The notes beneath the pieces were generated by a model. That model was given only the letters and a program-made list of their open reading frames with translations. It was not told the origin of the DNA and made no database searches. From NCBI RefSeq assembly GCF_016909175.1, contig NZ_JAFBFI010000011.1, positions 86,157-150,156 on the forward strand: DNA of 64,000 nt. The letters run 5' to 3'. Position 1 is the first letter of the stretch; each line of letters starts with the position of its first letter. Below are positions 45,918 to 54,328 of the stretch, one piece after another. Both the position numbers and the translations under genes were made by a program. This DNA is from Peribacillus deserti. Its GTDB lineage: Bacteria > Bacillota > Bacilli > Bacillales > DSM-1321.

Positions 45918-46064
45918 CTTTGTTTCGCGGTGTGCTGTAGCACGTTTTTCTCTTGGGCAGTATTTTTTAAGCTCAAGACGATCCGGATTGTTACGTTTAT
46001 TTTTTTTAGAAATATAGTTACGGTCTCCACACTCAGTGCAAGCCAACGTAATATTCACGCGCAT
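45915..46064 (-). CDS. rpmG: 50S ribosomal protein L33
   Basis: 49 residues: [18 protein letters not shown], then basic [17 protein letters not shown] and the C-terminus HRETK. GGAGGG lies 8 nt before the ATG at 46064. It has three of the four zinc-ribbon cysteines (CTEC and YCPRE), as I recall for one B. subtilis L33 paralog. Confidence 0.97.
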   Translation of the reverse strand: MRVNITLACTECGDRNYISKKNKRNNPDRLELKKYCPREKRATAHRETK

Positions 46065-46122
46065 ATATATTTCCCTCCAAACTTAAGTCTCTCTTCATAC
46101 GACTTTTATATAATATCACTTT

Positions 46123-46752
46123 TTAAAATAAAATGCTAGTACGTTTTTTTCTTAACGAATTATTTATTTTCACAGCTTTCTCTCTGACTGGTGAAACGAC
46201 TGTCCAAGCAGCTCCACTTGCATAGCCTCGAGGCTCAATAGTAGTCTCAAGAGTATAGATGATAGAGAGATTTCCTTTTGCGAGAGGGGAAAAATATAGT
46301 TCCCCTCTATCCAGCGATTTAAAACACCCTTCGTACTTTAACCTGGACGATTCAACAATGGAATATTGGCCAAGTCCGCTCCCGCCGATTGTTCCGCTCA
46401 TATAAGCCAGATTATCATCTCTGAGCTGAATAATAGAATCTTCCTGAGGGCTGTAAAATGCTGTTGTTTCCGATCTGTTTAAATCATTAAAAATACATAT
46501 CATTTTTATATTTCTTGCCGTGTTAAATGGATTATAAAGAGTAAATTCCGCATAAATTCCCGTTTCGCCATTTATATGGGCATGATAATCCAATGTCTGA
46601 ACCCTTACTGAATTGTCATTTTGAAATTCATCTGCCAGATTGTTATATTTACCGTTTTCCCATAACCCTAGTCCACAAGTCAGCGAATTTTCTAATGAAA
46701 TGGGCCTGAAGCCCGAATTACGTGTCTTTAACAGTTTTGTACTCATTTTCAT
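46123..46752 (-). CDS. Conserved hypothetical protein of the GT4/DUF4912 cluster
   Basis: 209 residues, soluble, rich in beta-strand patterns (GIYAEFTLYNP, SGTIGGSGLGQYS, LSIIYTLETTIEPRG). The fold suggests a beta-sandwich, but I do not recognise the family. It overlaps the end of the GH57-like/GT4 gene by 35 nt, so translation is probably coupled and a shared pathway is likely. GGGGGG precedes the ATG. Confidence 0.8.
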   Translation of the reverse strand: MKMSTKLLKTRNSGFRPISLENSLTCGLGLWENGKYNNLADEFQNDNSVRVQTLDYHAHINGETGIYAEFTLYNPFNTARNIKMICIFNDLNRSETTAFYSPQEDSIIQLRDDNLAYMSGTIGGSGLGQYSIVESSRLKYEGCFKSLDRGELYFSPLAKGNLSIIYTLETTIEPRGYASGAAWTVVSPVREKAVKINNSLRKKRTSILF

Positions 46753-48982
46753 CTGGATCCCCCCTCATTGAATAACGTTCCAGCAGGATATCTCTAAATA
46801 CAGCTTCGGTTTCACTACCAATCTTGGACCAATTATATAAATGAAGGGCCGCTCTTTTCCCTTGTTCCGCAATCCTCTCTGCTTCCGCCGGATTCGTCAG
46901 GAGAAATTCTATCATTTCAGCCAGCTGTGCTGGATTACCAGGTTTAAATAGAAGGCCTTCTTCCTTATGTTTAAATATAGATTGGAGTCCCCCAGTTCTA
47001 GCAGCAATTACGGGCTTAGCTGCTGCCATTGCTTCCAATGCGACTATACCAAATGGCTCATAATAACTAGGAAACACTGCGGCTGCAGAATGTTTGAGAA
47101 TTCTGTTTCTTTCATCATCAGTTACATAGCCAGTAAACGTAATATCGTCCTGTACACCCTCCTCAATCGCGAGGTTTTTCAGAAACGGCAGGTAAGGCCC
47201 CTTTCCAGAAACGATTATATGCAGTTTGAGGTGTTTATTTTTTAACAGAGCTGCCGCTTTAATTAATGTTTGAATTCCCTTTTCTTTAACGGCCCTTCCC
47301 CAGGAGTAAACAATAGGAATACCTTCGTCTGCCCCGTACCGGGTAATGTCAATGTCTGATTGAGAGATAACCTCCTCTTCCGTAATTCCATTGGGCAGCA
47401 TAACCAATTTTTTATCCTCACATCGAAAGACTGTTTTCAGCTCCTGTTTCATATATTCACTGCACACAATCACCTTGTCTGCCTTCGAAATAAGCTGCTG
47501 CTCCTGATAATGAATCTTCTTCTGCAGTTCACTGTAGATACCGCTGTTCCTTCCATATTCAGTGGAATGGATCGTAACGGCCAGGGCCATATCGTCCAAT
47601 GCTGTTGTAAGGGCTGCTGCTGCCACCAGCCAATCATGAGCATGGATGATATCAATAGACTCCCTGTCACAGATTTCTCTGATTTTATCGGTCATAGCCA
47701 CATTTAAACAGGTTACCCAGTCCAGGAAAGAGGCTTCCCCTGAAGTTACAGGAGTGATCCTATGGACAGAAATATTATCCATCACTTCATATTCATCAAA
47801 ACCCTTCTGACGCACGGTTAGAACATGTAAGTGATGGCCATTATCTGACATAGCCTTTGCCAGTCCGTATACATGCCTTGATAGCCCTCCTATAATATGG
47901 GGCGGAAACTCCCACGTAAGCATTAATATGTTGAGCTTATGGGCTGGACCAGCGGGCTGGCTTGCATATCCATTTTGATTATTCTTATCAGCGGAAAGGG
48001 GATGTGAATTGTGTGCTTGTTCAGATGTCAGAAGGCCGTCAATAAAGAGGCTCCAATCATTACCCATTTTCTTTTTATCGGCCTCGCTAGAATGTTCAAA
48101 TTCTCGTTCCATTGAAAAAGATTTAATCAAAAGATCCGCAGCAGAATCTGGAAATAGATTCTGGCCAGCTGGCATATCATTATAGGTATAGGAAAAGTAA
48201 GACTTTGTAATTTCTTTATGCTCAGAAGACGTTTTACCTGCAACCCAGATCCTATAATTGCTCTCATCTAAAAAATGATCATATTCTTCCTTCATGAATG
48301 TTTTTAGTTCAGAGGATTTCAAATAAAGCAGAGGATGAGATCCGCCAGAATGTACTATCAACATATCTTCCTTAGAGTAAATTTTATAAGGGACCATTAT
48401 GATACCATGGGGAGAATATACGTATCCTTCTTCATTCGTGTCAGGCTTTCTTAGATGAAAGGCATTTTCATTGATAAAAGAATAGATAAACCCTTTTTCA
48501 TACAGCTGCCGATCCAATCCTGGAAGGTAGTTCCCATACGGATAATAAAAGCTTTTAGGGCTAGCCTGAAAAAGCTCTGTTAAAATCTTAGAAGATTTTT
48601 GTATTTGATATTCCATACCTGAAGAAGTCTGGATTAATGACATAGGAAACAAGGAATAAGCTGTGGCAGCGGGAATTAACTTTTTTGCTCCGCTAAGCTC
48701 CAATAAAGCAGGCAGCGGAGTTGTCCATCCATACCTTGTCCAAACATTTTCGGTTTTTTTTGTTTTAATATAATCCTGAAATTCTACCTGAAACTGGGGT
48801 TTAGCCAGCAGCTCAAGAAGGAGTCCGCTTATACTTACGTGGATAGGATGGTCCGCCTTTGCATTTTCTAAGAGCTTTATCAGCAAAGAAAACTCTTCTT
48901 CCAATCGTTTTATAAAGGGAAGTCTTCTGATTCCTGCTTTTTCATAATAAGACCTGATGCTTTTCTCAAAGGTGATCAGCAA
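46718..48982 (-). CDS. Degenerate GH57-like domain fused to a GT4 glycosyltransferase
   Basis: 754 residues. Residues 1 to about 270 resemble GH57/DUF1957 proteins, as in HVSISGLLLELL and YPYGNYLPGLDRQL. The equivalent of the catalytic Glu (family pattern PECxYxPGLD) is Tyr149, so hydrolase activity is unlikely. Residues from about 348 on form a GT4 glycosyltransferase: start LNILMLTWEFPPHIIGGLSR, acceptor DIIHAHDW and the E-x7-E motif EPFGIVALE. GT4 enzymes of this type make alpha-glucans or other polysaccharides. TTG start behind GGGGGC. B. subtilis has an unrelated-looking GT (yqgM) near this place. Confidence 0.88.
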   Translation of the reverse strand: MLITFEKSIRSYYEKAGIRRLPFIKRLEEEFSLLIKLLENAKADHPIHVSISGLLLELLAKPQFQVEFQDYIKTKKTENVWTRYGWTTPLPALLELSGAKKLIPAATAYSLFPMSLIQTSSGMEYQIQKSSKILTELFQASPKSFYYPYGNYLPGLDRQLYEKGFIYSFINENAFHLRKPDTNEEGYVYSPHGIIMVPYKIYSKEDMLIVHSGGSHPLLYLKSSELKTFMKEEYDHFLDESNYRIWVAGKTSSEHKEITKSYFSYTYNDMPAGQNLFPDSAADLLIKSFSMEREFEHSSEADKKKMGNDWSLFIDGLLTSEQAHNSHPLSADKNNQNGYASQPAGPAHKLNILMLTWEFPPHIIGGLSRHVYGLAKAMSDNGHHLHVLTVRQKGFDEYEVMDNISVHRITPVTSGEASFLDWVTCLNVAMTDKIREICDRESIDIIHAHDWLVAAAALTTALDDMALAVTIHSTEYGRNSGIYSELQKKIHYQEQQLISKADKVIVCSEYMKQELKTVFRCEDKKLVMLPNGITEEEVISQSDIDITRYGADEGIPIVYSWGRAVKEKGIQTLIKAAALLKNKHLKLHIIVSGKGPYLPFLKNLAIEEGVQDDITFTGYVTDDERNRILKHSAAAVFPSYYEPFGIVALEAMAAAKPVIAARTGGLQSIFKHKEEGLLFKPGNPAQLAEMIEFLLTNPAEAERIAEQGKRAALHLYNWSKIGSETEAVFRDILLERYSMRGDPDENEYKTVKDT

Positions 48983-49000
48983 AATCCCAGCCCCCTCTTG

Positions 49001-49669
49001 TCATTCGTTATCCTCATAAAGAGAATAGGTGCTTACATGTTCATTCCAACCAGGCTTGTCCTCCTGCCATTTTATCCAACACCCAGCTTCCTGCCCCGGT
49101 CGTCCAAAATGATTAAAATCTATACAAGGAGTTTGGACTGACTCGGACCGGAGAACCGGGATAAAGCCGCTGCTCTCTTTATAGCCAATATCTATTATGT
49201 AAGAGCGTTCTGGTTTTACTCCTGAAAGCTTCCACGAATAAGCCTGTTCTGGGAGACGTATATCCATATACATATGAGCATTGTTTCCGTTGAATAAAAC
49301 ACCTGTAATGTCATATAGTCTGCAATACGTTTTCAGCGAGGAAAGCGGCACGCCCAAACTGTAAGAAATGGCCTGTTTTTTAGCTGCGCTCATTGCCCAG
49401 CATAAGAATATGGTATCTGCATTTTGCAATACTGCGGTAATATATTCATTCCTATGCTGCGGGTTCTCATTGTTCTGATCATCATTTGTCCTGCGTCCGC
49501 CCATGGTTTTCTCTATTCCTAGAGGAGATGTGCTCTGTCGTGCTTCAGCAAGACTTTTCAAATGCTTATTCCATTGATATTGAATTCTCCCAGCCGGAAC
49601 ACCTAAACTGGAAGCTATCTTCTTAAAGGACAGCCCTTCATTTCGGAGCTTTAGAATTTCCTCAATCAA
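49001..49669 (-). CDS. DUF4912 domain protein with N-terminal helix-turn-helix
   Basis: 222 residues. Residues 1-40 look like a helix-turn-helix (LSFKKIASSLGVPAGRIQYQW). From about residue 85 the DUF4912 pattern is clear: CRLYDITGVLFNGNNAHMYM, then YIIDIGY and LRSESVQTP. DUF4912 proteins accompany GH57/GT4 genes in many bacteria, but their role is unknown. First gene of the three-gene cluster; TTG start behind GGAGGG. Confidence 0.85.
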   Translation of the reverse strand: MIEEILKLRNEGLSFKKIASSLGVPAGRIQYQWNKHLKSLAEARQSTSPLGIEKTMGGRRTNDDQNNENPQHRNEYITAVLQNADTIFLCWAMSAAKKQAISYSLGVPLSSLKTYCRLYDITGVLFNGNNAHMYMDIRLPEQAYSWKLSGVKPERSYIIDIGYKESSGFIPVLRSESVQTPCIDFNHFGRPGQEAGCWIKWQEDKPGWNEHVSTYSLYEDNE

Positions 49670-49762
49670 CTAAAACCCTCCAATATTTCAAATTTTCTAT
49701 CATCCGGGCTTATGATTATCCTATCACGGGTATTTGTTCTAAACAATGAACGCATTTTGTCG

Positions 49763-49774
49763 ATTACTAGTAAT
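49763..49774. promoter_or_regulatory. Perfect 12-bp palindrome in a divergent promoter region
   Basis: ATTACTAGTAAT lies midway between the divergent DUF4912 gene (start 49669) and the gene at 49908. It could be an operator shared by both. No factor is assigned. Confidence 0.4.
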
Positions 49775-49907
49775 TTTAGTTTCCAAATTTTTAGTAAAAA
49801 CCTCATTTATTTGACAATCCGGCAAATTTTGATAAAAATTCACATTGGCAGAACATTTCGGTGTATGATTATCTTACTCATCATTCTATACATCTGAGGT
49901 GACTAAT

Positions 49908-50288
49908 ATGGAATATATCATCCTAACTCTATTACTCTTATCTGCAATTGTTTTTATCTTTTCGTTTCTAAGAAAAGACCGTTTAGCCGAGCTGGAACAG
50001 GAAATAGAACAGCTTTCCCTCTCTTATATGCAGGATATCTATCAATTAAAAAAGAAGATTTCTGTTTTGGAAGAGGAACTCCTCTTTCAAGAATCTCCAG
50101 AGTACTCTGATGCTTTTCCAGCTGCCATAAAGGAAAAAAGCTCCGTTCATGAAATCATAAAAAACCAGGTGCTGGCGCTGTATCGACAAGGACTTTCCAT
50201 TGAGCGCATAGCTCATCAGTCCAATTTACAGCCCAATGAAATTATATCTATTATTGATGAAAACCAACAAAAGGAGAGACCAATATGA
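49908..50288 (+). CDS. Membrane-anchored coiled-coil protein with C-terminal HTH-like helix pair (SwrB-like layout)
   Basis: 126 residues from the ATG at 49908, with GAGG upstream. One N-terminal membrane helix (3-20), a coiled coil (25-58) and a C-terminal pair of helices LALYRQGLSIERIAHQSNLQ. This layout resembles B. subtilis SwrB and DUF6115 proteins. Function is not assigned. Overlaps the next gene by 4 nt. Confidence 0.75.
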   Translation: MEYIILTLLLLSAIVFIFSFLRKDRLAELEQEIEQLSLSYMQDIYQLKKKISVLEEELLFQESPEYSDAFPAAIKEKSSVHEIIKNQVLALYRQGLSIERIAHQSNLQPNEIISIIDENQQKERPI

Positions 50289-50746
50289 GCCGTAGCATAT
50301 TACAAGCATTCGCTGCAGGCCTTTTTGTCTCAGCAGCTATTCTGGCTTCCTATCATTTCTTATTTAAGAAGGACAAGTCCATCTCTTTCTCGGAGGCAGA
50401 ACATGTGATTAAAGAGGCTGGCTATAGTATTTCTAAAGAACCTATGAAAGACCAAAAGAAGGAAAAGAGCAAGACTTCAGCGGCAGTTACCTCTGCAAAA
50501 CCTCCTTTAGCTTCAACTAAAGAAGAGAAGCCTAAAATTAAAACATATACATTACAGGTTCAATCAGGTATGACACCGCAGGATCTATCTGATATTCTCC
50601 AAAAGAACGGAATCATAAAAGATTCAGATGAGTTTGAGAATTACCTGAAAGCACATGATCTTAACGAAAATATCCAGCTGGGAAGTTTTGTCTTAACCAG
50701 CAATATGTCTATCGCCCAGATTAGCAGCACCATCACCCGGAATTGA
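50285..50746 (+). CDS. Membrane-anchored protein with MltG-like N-terminal module only
   Basis: 153 residues. A membrane helix (about 7-25), a Lys/Ser/Thr-rich linker and a C-terminal module TLQVQSGMTPQDLSDILQKN ... GSFVLTSNMSIAQISSTIT. The module resembles the LysM-like part of endolytic transglycosylase MltG. The catalytic domain is absent, so this is a binding or regulatory protein, not an enzyme. Coupled to the gene before it. Confidence 0.72.
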   Translation: MSRSILQAFAAGLFVSAAILASYHFLFKKDKSISFSEAEHVIKEAGYSISKEPMKDQKKEKSKTSAAVTSAKPPLASTKEEKPKIKTYTLQVQSGMTPQDLSDILQKNGIIKDSDEFENYLKAHDLNENIQLGSFVLTSNMSIAQISSTITRN

Positions 50747-50821
50747 CCTGAGAACTGGATCCGGATCCGTCCCTTAAAAGGATAAAAGCTCTAATGCATA
50801 GACAAAAATCCAACAGAAAAT

Positions 50822-50859
50822 AAAAAACGAGCAGCACTTTAGGTGTATGCTCGTTTTGT
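50822..50859. terminator. Terminator between phoU and the MltG-like gene
   Basis: AAAACGAGCA (50824-50833) pairs with TGCTCGTTTT (50848-50857), with A-rich and T-rich flanks, usable by both converging units. Confidence 0.88.
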
Positions 50860-50909
50860 TTATTCTCTGTTTTTTAAAAAATACTTTCTGCCGCGTGTGA
50901 GCTGCTAAT

Positions 50910-51547
50910 TTAGATCGTAATGTTCCCTTTGACCATATAGAAAATGTTTTCCGCAATGTTAGTGGCATGAGCGGCTGTCCGCTCCAGATAGCGGGCAATA
51001 AAAGTTAACTGCGTAACCTGCCCCATTTTTCCTGTGCCCGCTCTAACAGGCTCTTAATGGTCTCGCCATATAACCGGTCCACTTTATCGTCCATTTCACT
51101 AACCTCCTTAGCTAGAATAACATCTTCTTTTTCAAAGGATTTAATGGATAAATCGATCATTTGGATAGTCATTTCATGCATTTGTTTCAAGTGAGTTAAA
51201 GGCTTAATGAATGGCTCTTTGCCGATCCGGATTGTTATGGCAATATTGACGGCGAAATCTGCCATTCTTTCAAGATCAGCTGCAATCTTTATGGCTGCAA
51301 TAATTCCTCTTAAATCACTTGCTACAGGCTGCTGTTTAGCAATCAAAAGAATGGCAAGTTCATTAATTTCCTCTTCTAACAAGTTTATCTTTACATCGTC
51401 TTCGATGATTTCCAAGGCAGCTTCGAAATCCCGGCTTTCTAAAGCAATGAAGGCATTTGACAAGGCATGTAAAGACTCAATCCCCTGCTTAATAAGCAGC
51501 TCCTTTAATTCTCTTAATTCCGTCTCAAACTTTTCGCGAACCACCAT
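50910..51547 (-). pseudogene. phoU: Phosphate signalling protein PhoU, interrupted by a 1-nt frameshift
   Basis: The frame from 51547 encodes two PhoU helical repeats (MVVREKFETELRELKELL, DLRGIIAAIKIAADLERMAD). It goes out of frame at AQEKWGRLRS and stops at 51005. In the other frame the true C-terminus continues: MGQVTQLTFIARYLERTAAH, then ATNIAENIFYMVKG and a stop at 50910. The break is at CAGGAAAAATGGGG (T5 on the plus strand, 51026-51030); one more A restores full-length PhoU of about 212 residues. This is either a real mutation or a homopolymer undercall. PhoU normally represses the Pho regulon or persists with PstSCAB. Confidence 0.9.
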
Positions 51548-51571
51548 GGGATCTCCCCCTGCACATTCTTC

Positions 51572-51900
51572 TTATCCGAGTCTTTCTGTTATATCTTTTG
51601 ATCTTTATCAGAAGGATTAGAGAAGATTTTATCGGTTTCTGCAAATTCTTTTACCTCACGATTTTAGAAAAAACGCCGCTTTATCAACTTGCTGCATATT
51701 ATGAGTCACCATTATCTAAATTTTTTATTAATTTCTTGTACAAGCTCCTCAATTTTCAAAATAGCTATTGGAATAAGTACAGATGCTGGCTCGGCGATTA
51801 AAATAACATCCGGTCGATGACCAGGGGCTATACATAGACACTGCTGCTGTCCTTTTGGATTAAGCATTTTCCTTTGAGACAGTCCTTCATCTCACGCATA
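51572..51900 (-). pseudogene. pstB: Decayed remnant of pstB (phosphate ABC transporter ATPase)
   Basis: Minus-strand fragments in shifting frames match the C-terminal half of Pst[10 protein letters not shown], then [21 protein letters not shown], then [19 protein letters not shown], and KEFAETDKIFSNPSDKRS up to ERLG and a stop at 51572. Walker B Asp is Ala (ILIAEP) and the D-loop Asp is Ile, and several stops and frameshifts occur. The gene is dead. It lies between pbpA and phoU, where a pst operon is found in relatives, so the pst genes were apparently lost from this locus. Confidence 0.8.
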
Positions 51901-51992
51901 TATTGGCATCATATATACTTATCCGCTATTAAAAGTGTAGAATTTTTTCATTAACGGAGTTTTAATGAATTAAAATTTCTTTGTAAAACTAA

Positions 51993-52033
51993 AAAATGGC
52001 CCTGGAAGCCTGTTCAGGCGCCAAGACCATTCT
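51993..52033 (-). terminator. Terminator after pbpA
   Basis: AATGG, CCTGG and GCCTG (51995-52012) pair with CAGGC, CCAAG and CCATT with G-T pairs and small mismatches. A T run follows on the minus strand. Confidence 0.82.
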
Positions 52034-52064
52034 GTCCATATTCATTTATTGGATATAATGATAG

Positions 52065-54200
52065 TTATTCATTCTGACCAGACTGATTGTTAACATCCTC
52101 AGAAGCACTTTCATTTGACTCTTTTTCAGACCGCTCTTTTTTCAGCTTGAAATAAGCATCATAAGCTTTTCTTCCAATATCTAAATTCATATGGTGGCCC
52201 TCAGAAGATTGATAGGCCCATGGCACAACAACCGCCATGGCAATTTCGGGATTGTTGTAAGGCGCATAGCTTACAAGTGTTATATTCATGGTCTGAGGAG
52301 GCTCTTTAAACTGACTCCTCTTTGGACCATCATAGAACGCCTCTGCTGTCCCTGTCTTGCCTGCTGGTTTATATTCAGCATCTATGAATCCAGAAGCGGC
52401 TGTTCCTCTTGGATCCTGCATAACCTGCCTAAACCCTTCCTGGACTCTGTCAATCCATTCCGGCTTCATGTCCAGCCTGTTCAATACAGTCGGAGCCATT
52501 TCTTCGACAACAGGACCCATTTTCCCATTATCATCTATCGGCTCTCTTATTTCTTTAACAAGGTGAGGCTGTAAACGGCTTCCTCCATTTGCAATAGTGG
52601 ATACATATTGGACAAGCTGCAACGGTGTGTACGTATCATATTGGCCAATAGATAAGTCCATCAGAAGCCCTGGACCATCGCCCGTGCCTTTAAACCCATT
52701 TTGCTCATTTGGAAGATCTATTCCGGTTCGGACACCAAGCCCGAACTGGCTGTAGCTGTCCCTCAATGTGGAAAATGCAGCTGTATCCACATCCAAAGAC
52801 TGACCTGGTACATAGTTTCCCTTACCAATGGCAATGGCTGTTTTAAACATATAAACGTTGGATGACCGCTTTAAGGCCGTAAGATCATCAATTACACCCA
52901 TCGTCTGCCAGGATCCTTTATCCTTGGTACCTTTTATTTTCATCCTGGCATCCAATATCCTTTGTCCGGGCGTCAGCACACCGGTTTTGTAGCCTGTCAG
53001 CACGGTTGCACCCTTAACGGCGGAGCCCATTGCGTAAGAGGTGGAAAGATTGCCGAGTGCAAAATCATTCATTTTGTATTTTCCGGTTTTTTCATCTTTT
53101 TTATAGTCTTTTCCTGCCATTGTCAGGATTTCTCCAGTATTAGGATCCATCATAACTACAAAGGCACGCTCCAAAAGCTGTGTATCACTATAATTGTGTT
53201 TTTTATCTTTGAGTTCCTGCTCGATAATTTTTTCGACAGCCGTTTGAAGCTCCATATCAATGGTAAGGACTAAATCCTTTCCACGCTGCCCATCTGAGAC
53301 CTTTTGTGAATGAATGACATTGCCCGCTTTGTCTGTCACATTTTTAACCTTGGCTTTTTGTCCATGAAGAACATCTTCATACTCTTGTTCTATATAGCTT
53401 TTTCCAACCCGGTCGTTCCGGCTGTAGTCACTGGCCAGAAAATAATCAAGCTGCTCACTTGGCAGCCCTTCCTCAGAAGAAGTAACCTTCCCTAGAATGG
53501 TTTGAAGCGGCGAGCCAAAAGGATATTTACGATCCCAATCAGTCGTTGTTTCTACACCCGGAAGCTTTTCGAGATTTTCGCTGACAACTGCAAATTCTTT
53601 GTCAGACACATCTTTATTCTTGACAACCTGAGGAGTCAAAGCATATCCGCTGCTAAATTCACGATATATGGCCAAAACCTGCATTTGATCTTCTGTGATC
53701 GTATTCAATTCTTTTTGGGTAATTCGAGAAAGCTGCTTATTGTAAAGCTCTTTATCTGTGATTTTCTTTTCCTCATATAGCTTTGTTTCTGCTTTGGTTA
53801 TTTTTTTCTTAGCTGCTTCTTCATGGTGCATAATCCAAAAGTCCTTCTTATCCCGCTCAGTGACTTTTTTCGTGTCCATGTGAATCAGCTTTGCCAGCTT
53901 TTCAGCTGTTTTAAGCATTTCTTCTGTATCTGCCCCTGCCTGCCTTGTGTATGTAATTGCATTCAAAGGTGTATTATCTACAATTACCTTCCCGTTGCGG
54001 TCATACATTTTACCGCGGGGAACCGGATTATTTACCGTTACATCTTCCGTTCTTTCTATTTCCCTCTTATAATCGTCCCCATATACGATTTGGACCATTC
54101 CAAGCCGTAAAATAAGAACCGAGAATAAAATAAATACAATAAAAAAAAGCATATTTAACCGAAAAGGAACATGCGTCTTTTTCTTTCCAGACTTTTTCAA
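52065..54200 (-). CDS. pbpA: Class B penicillin-binding protein (PBP2A type)
   Basis: 711 residues. It has a short basic cytoplasmic tail, one membrane anchor (about 15-38), a dimerisation/pedestal domain and a transpeptidase domain. Active-site motifs are SAVK (Ser393), SSN in KRSSNVYM and KTG in AGKTGTAEAF. It crosslinks lateral-wall peptidoglycan with the elongasome. Synteny with sodA and the phosphate genes matches B. subtilis pbpA (yqgF). Confidence 0.95.
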   Translation of the reverse strand: MKKSGKKKTHVPFRLNMLFFIVFILFSVLILRLGMVQIVYGDDYKREIERTEDVTVNNPVPRGKMYDRNGKVIVDNTPLNAITYTRQAGADTEEMLKTAEKLAKLIHMDTKKVTERDKKDFWIMHHEEAAKKKITKAETKLYEEKKITDKELYNKQLSRITQKELNTITEDQMQVLAIYREFSSGYALTPQVVKNKDVSDKEFAVVSENLEKLPGVETTTDWDRKYPFGSPLQTILGKVTSSEEGLPSEQLDYFLASDYSRNDRVGKSYIEQEYEDVLHGQKAKVKNVTDKAGNVIHSQKVSDGQRGKDLVLTIDMELQTAVEKIIEQELKDKKHNYSDTQLLERAFVVMMDPNTGEILTMAGKDYKKDEKTGKYKMNDFALGNLSTSYAMGSAVKGATVLTGYKTGVLTPGQRILDARMKIKGTKDKGSWQTMGVIDDLTALKRSSNVYMFKTAIAIGKGNYVPGQSLDVDTAAFSTLRDSYSQFGLGVRTGIDLPNEQNGFKGTGDGPGLLMDLSIGQYDTYTPLQLVQYVSTIANGGSRLQPHLVKEIREPIDDNGKMGPVVEEMAPTVLNRLDMKPEWIDRVQEGFRQVMQDPRGTAASGFIDAEYKPAGKTGTAEAFYDGPKRSQFKEPPQTMNITLVSYAPYNNPEIAMAVVVPWAYQSSEGHHMNLDIGRKAYDAYFKLKKERSEKESNESASEDVNNQSGQNE

Positions 54201-54328
54201 CTAAGCCACACATCCTTTAAACTATTCTATGTTGTCCACCCTTTATTTTATATAAATTGCTTATCTTTTTCTACAAATTTAGACATATAAATGAACAAGA
54301 AAAAGAGGAGATTTTTTCCAATCTCCTT

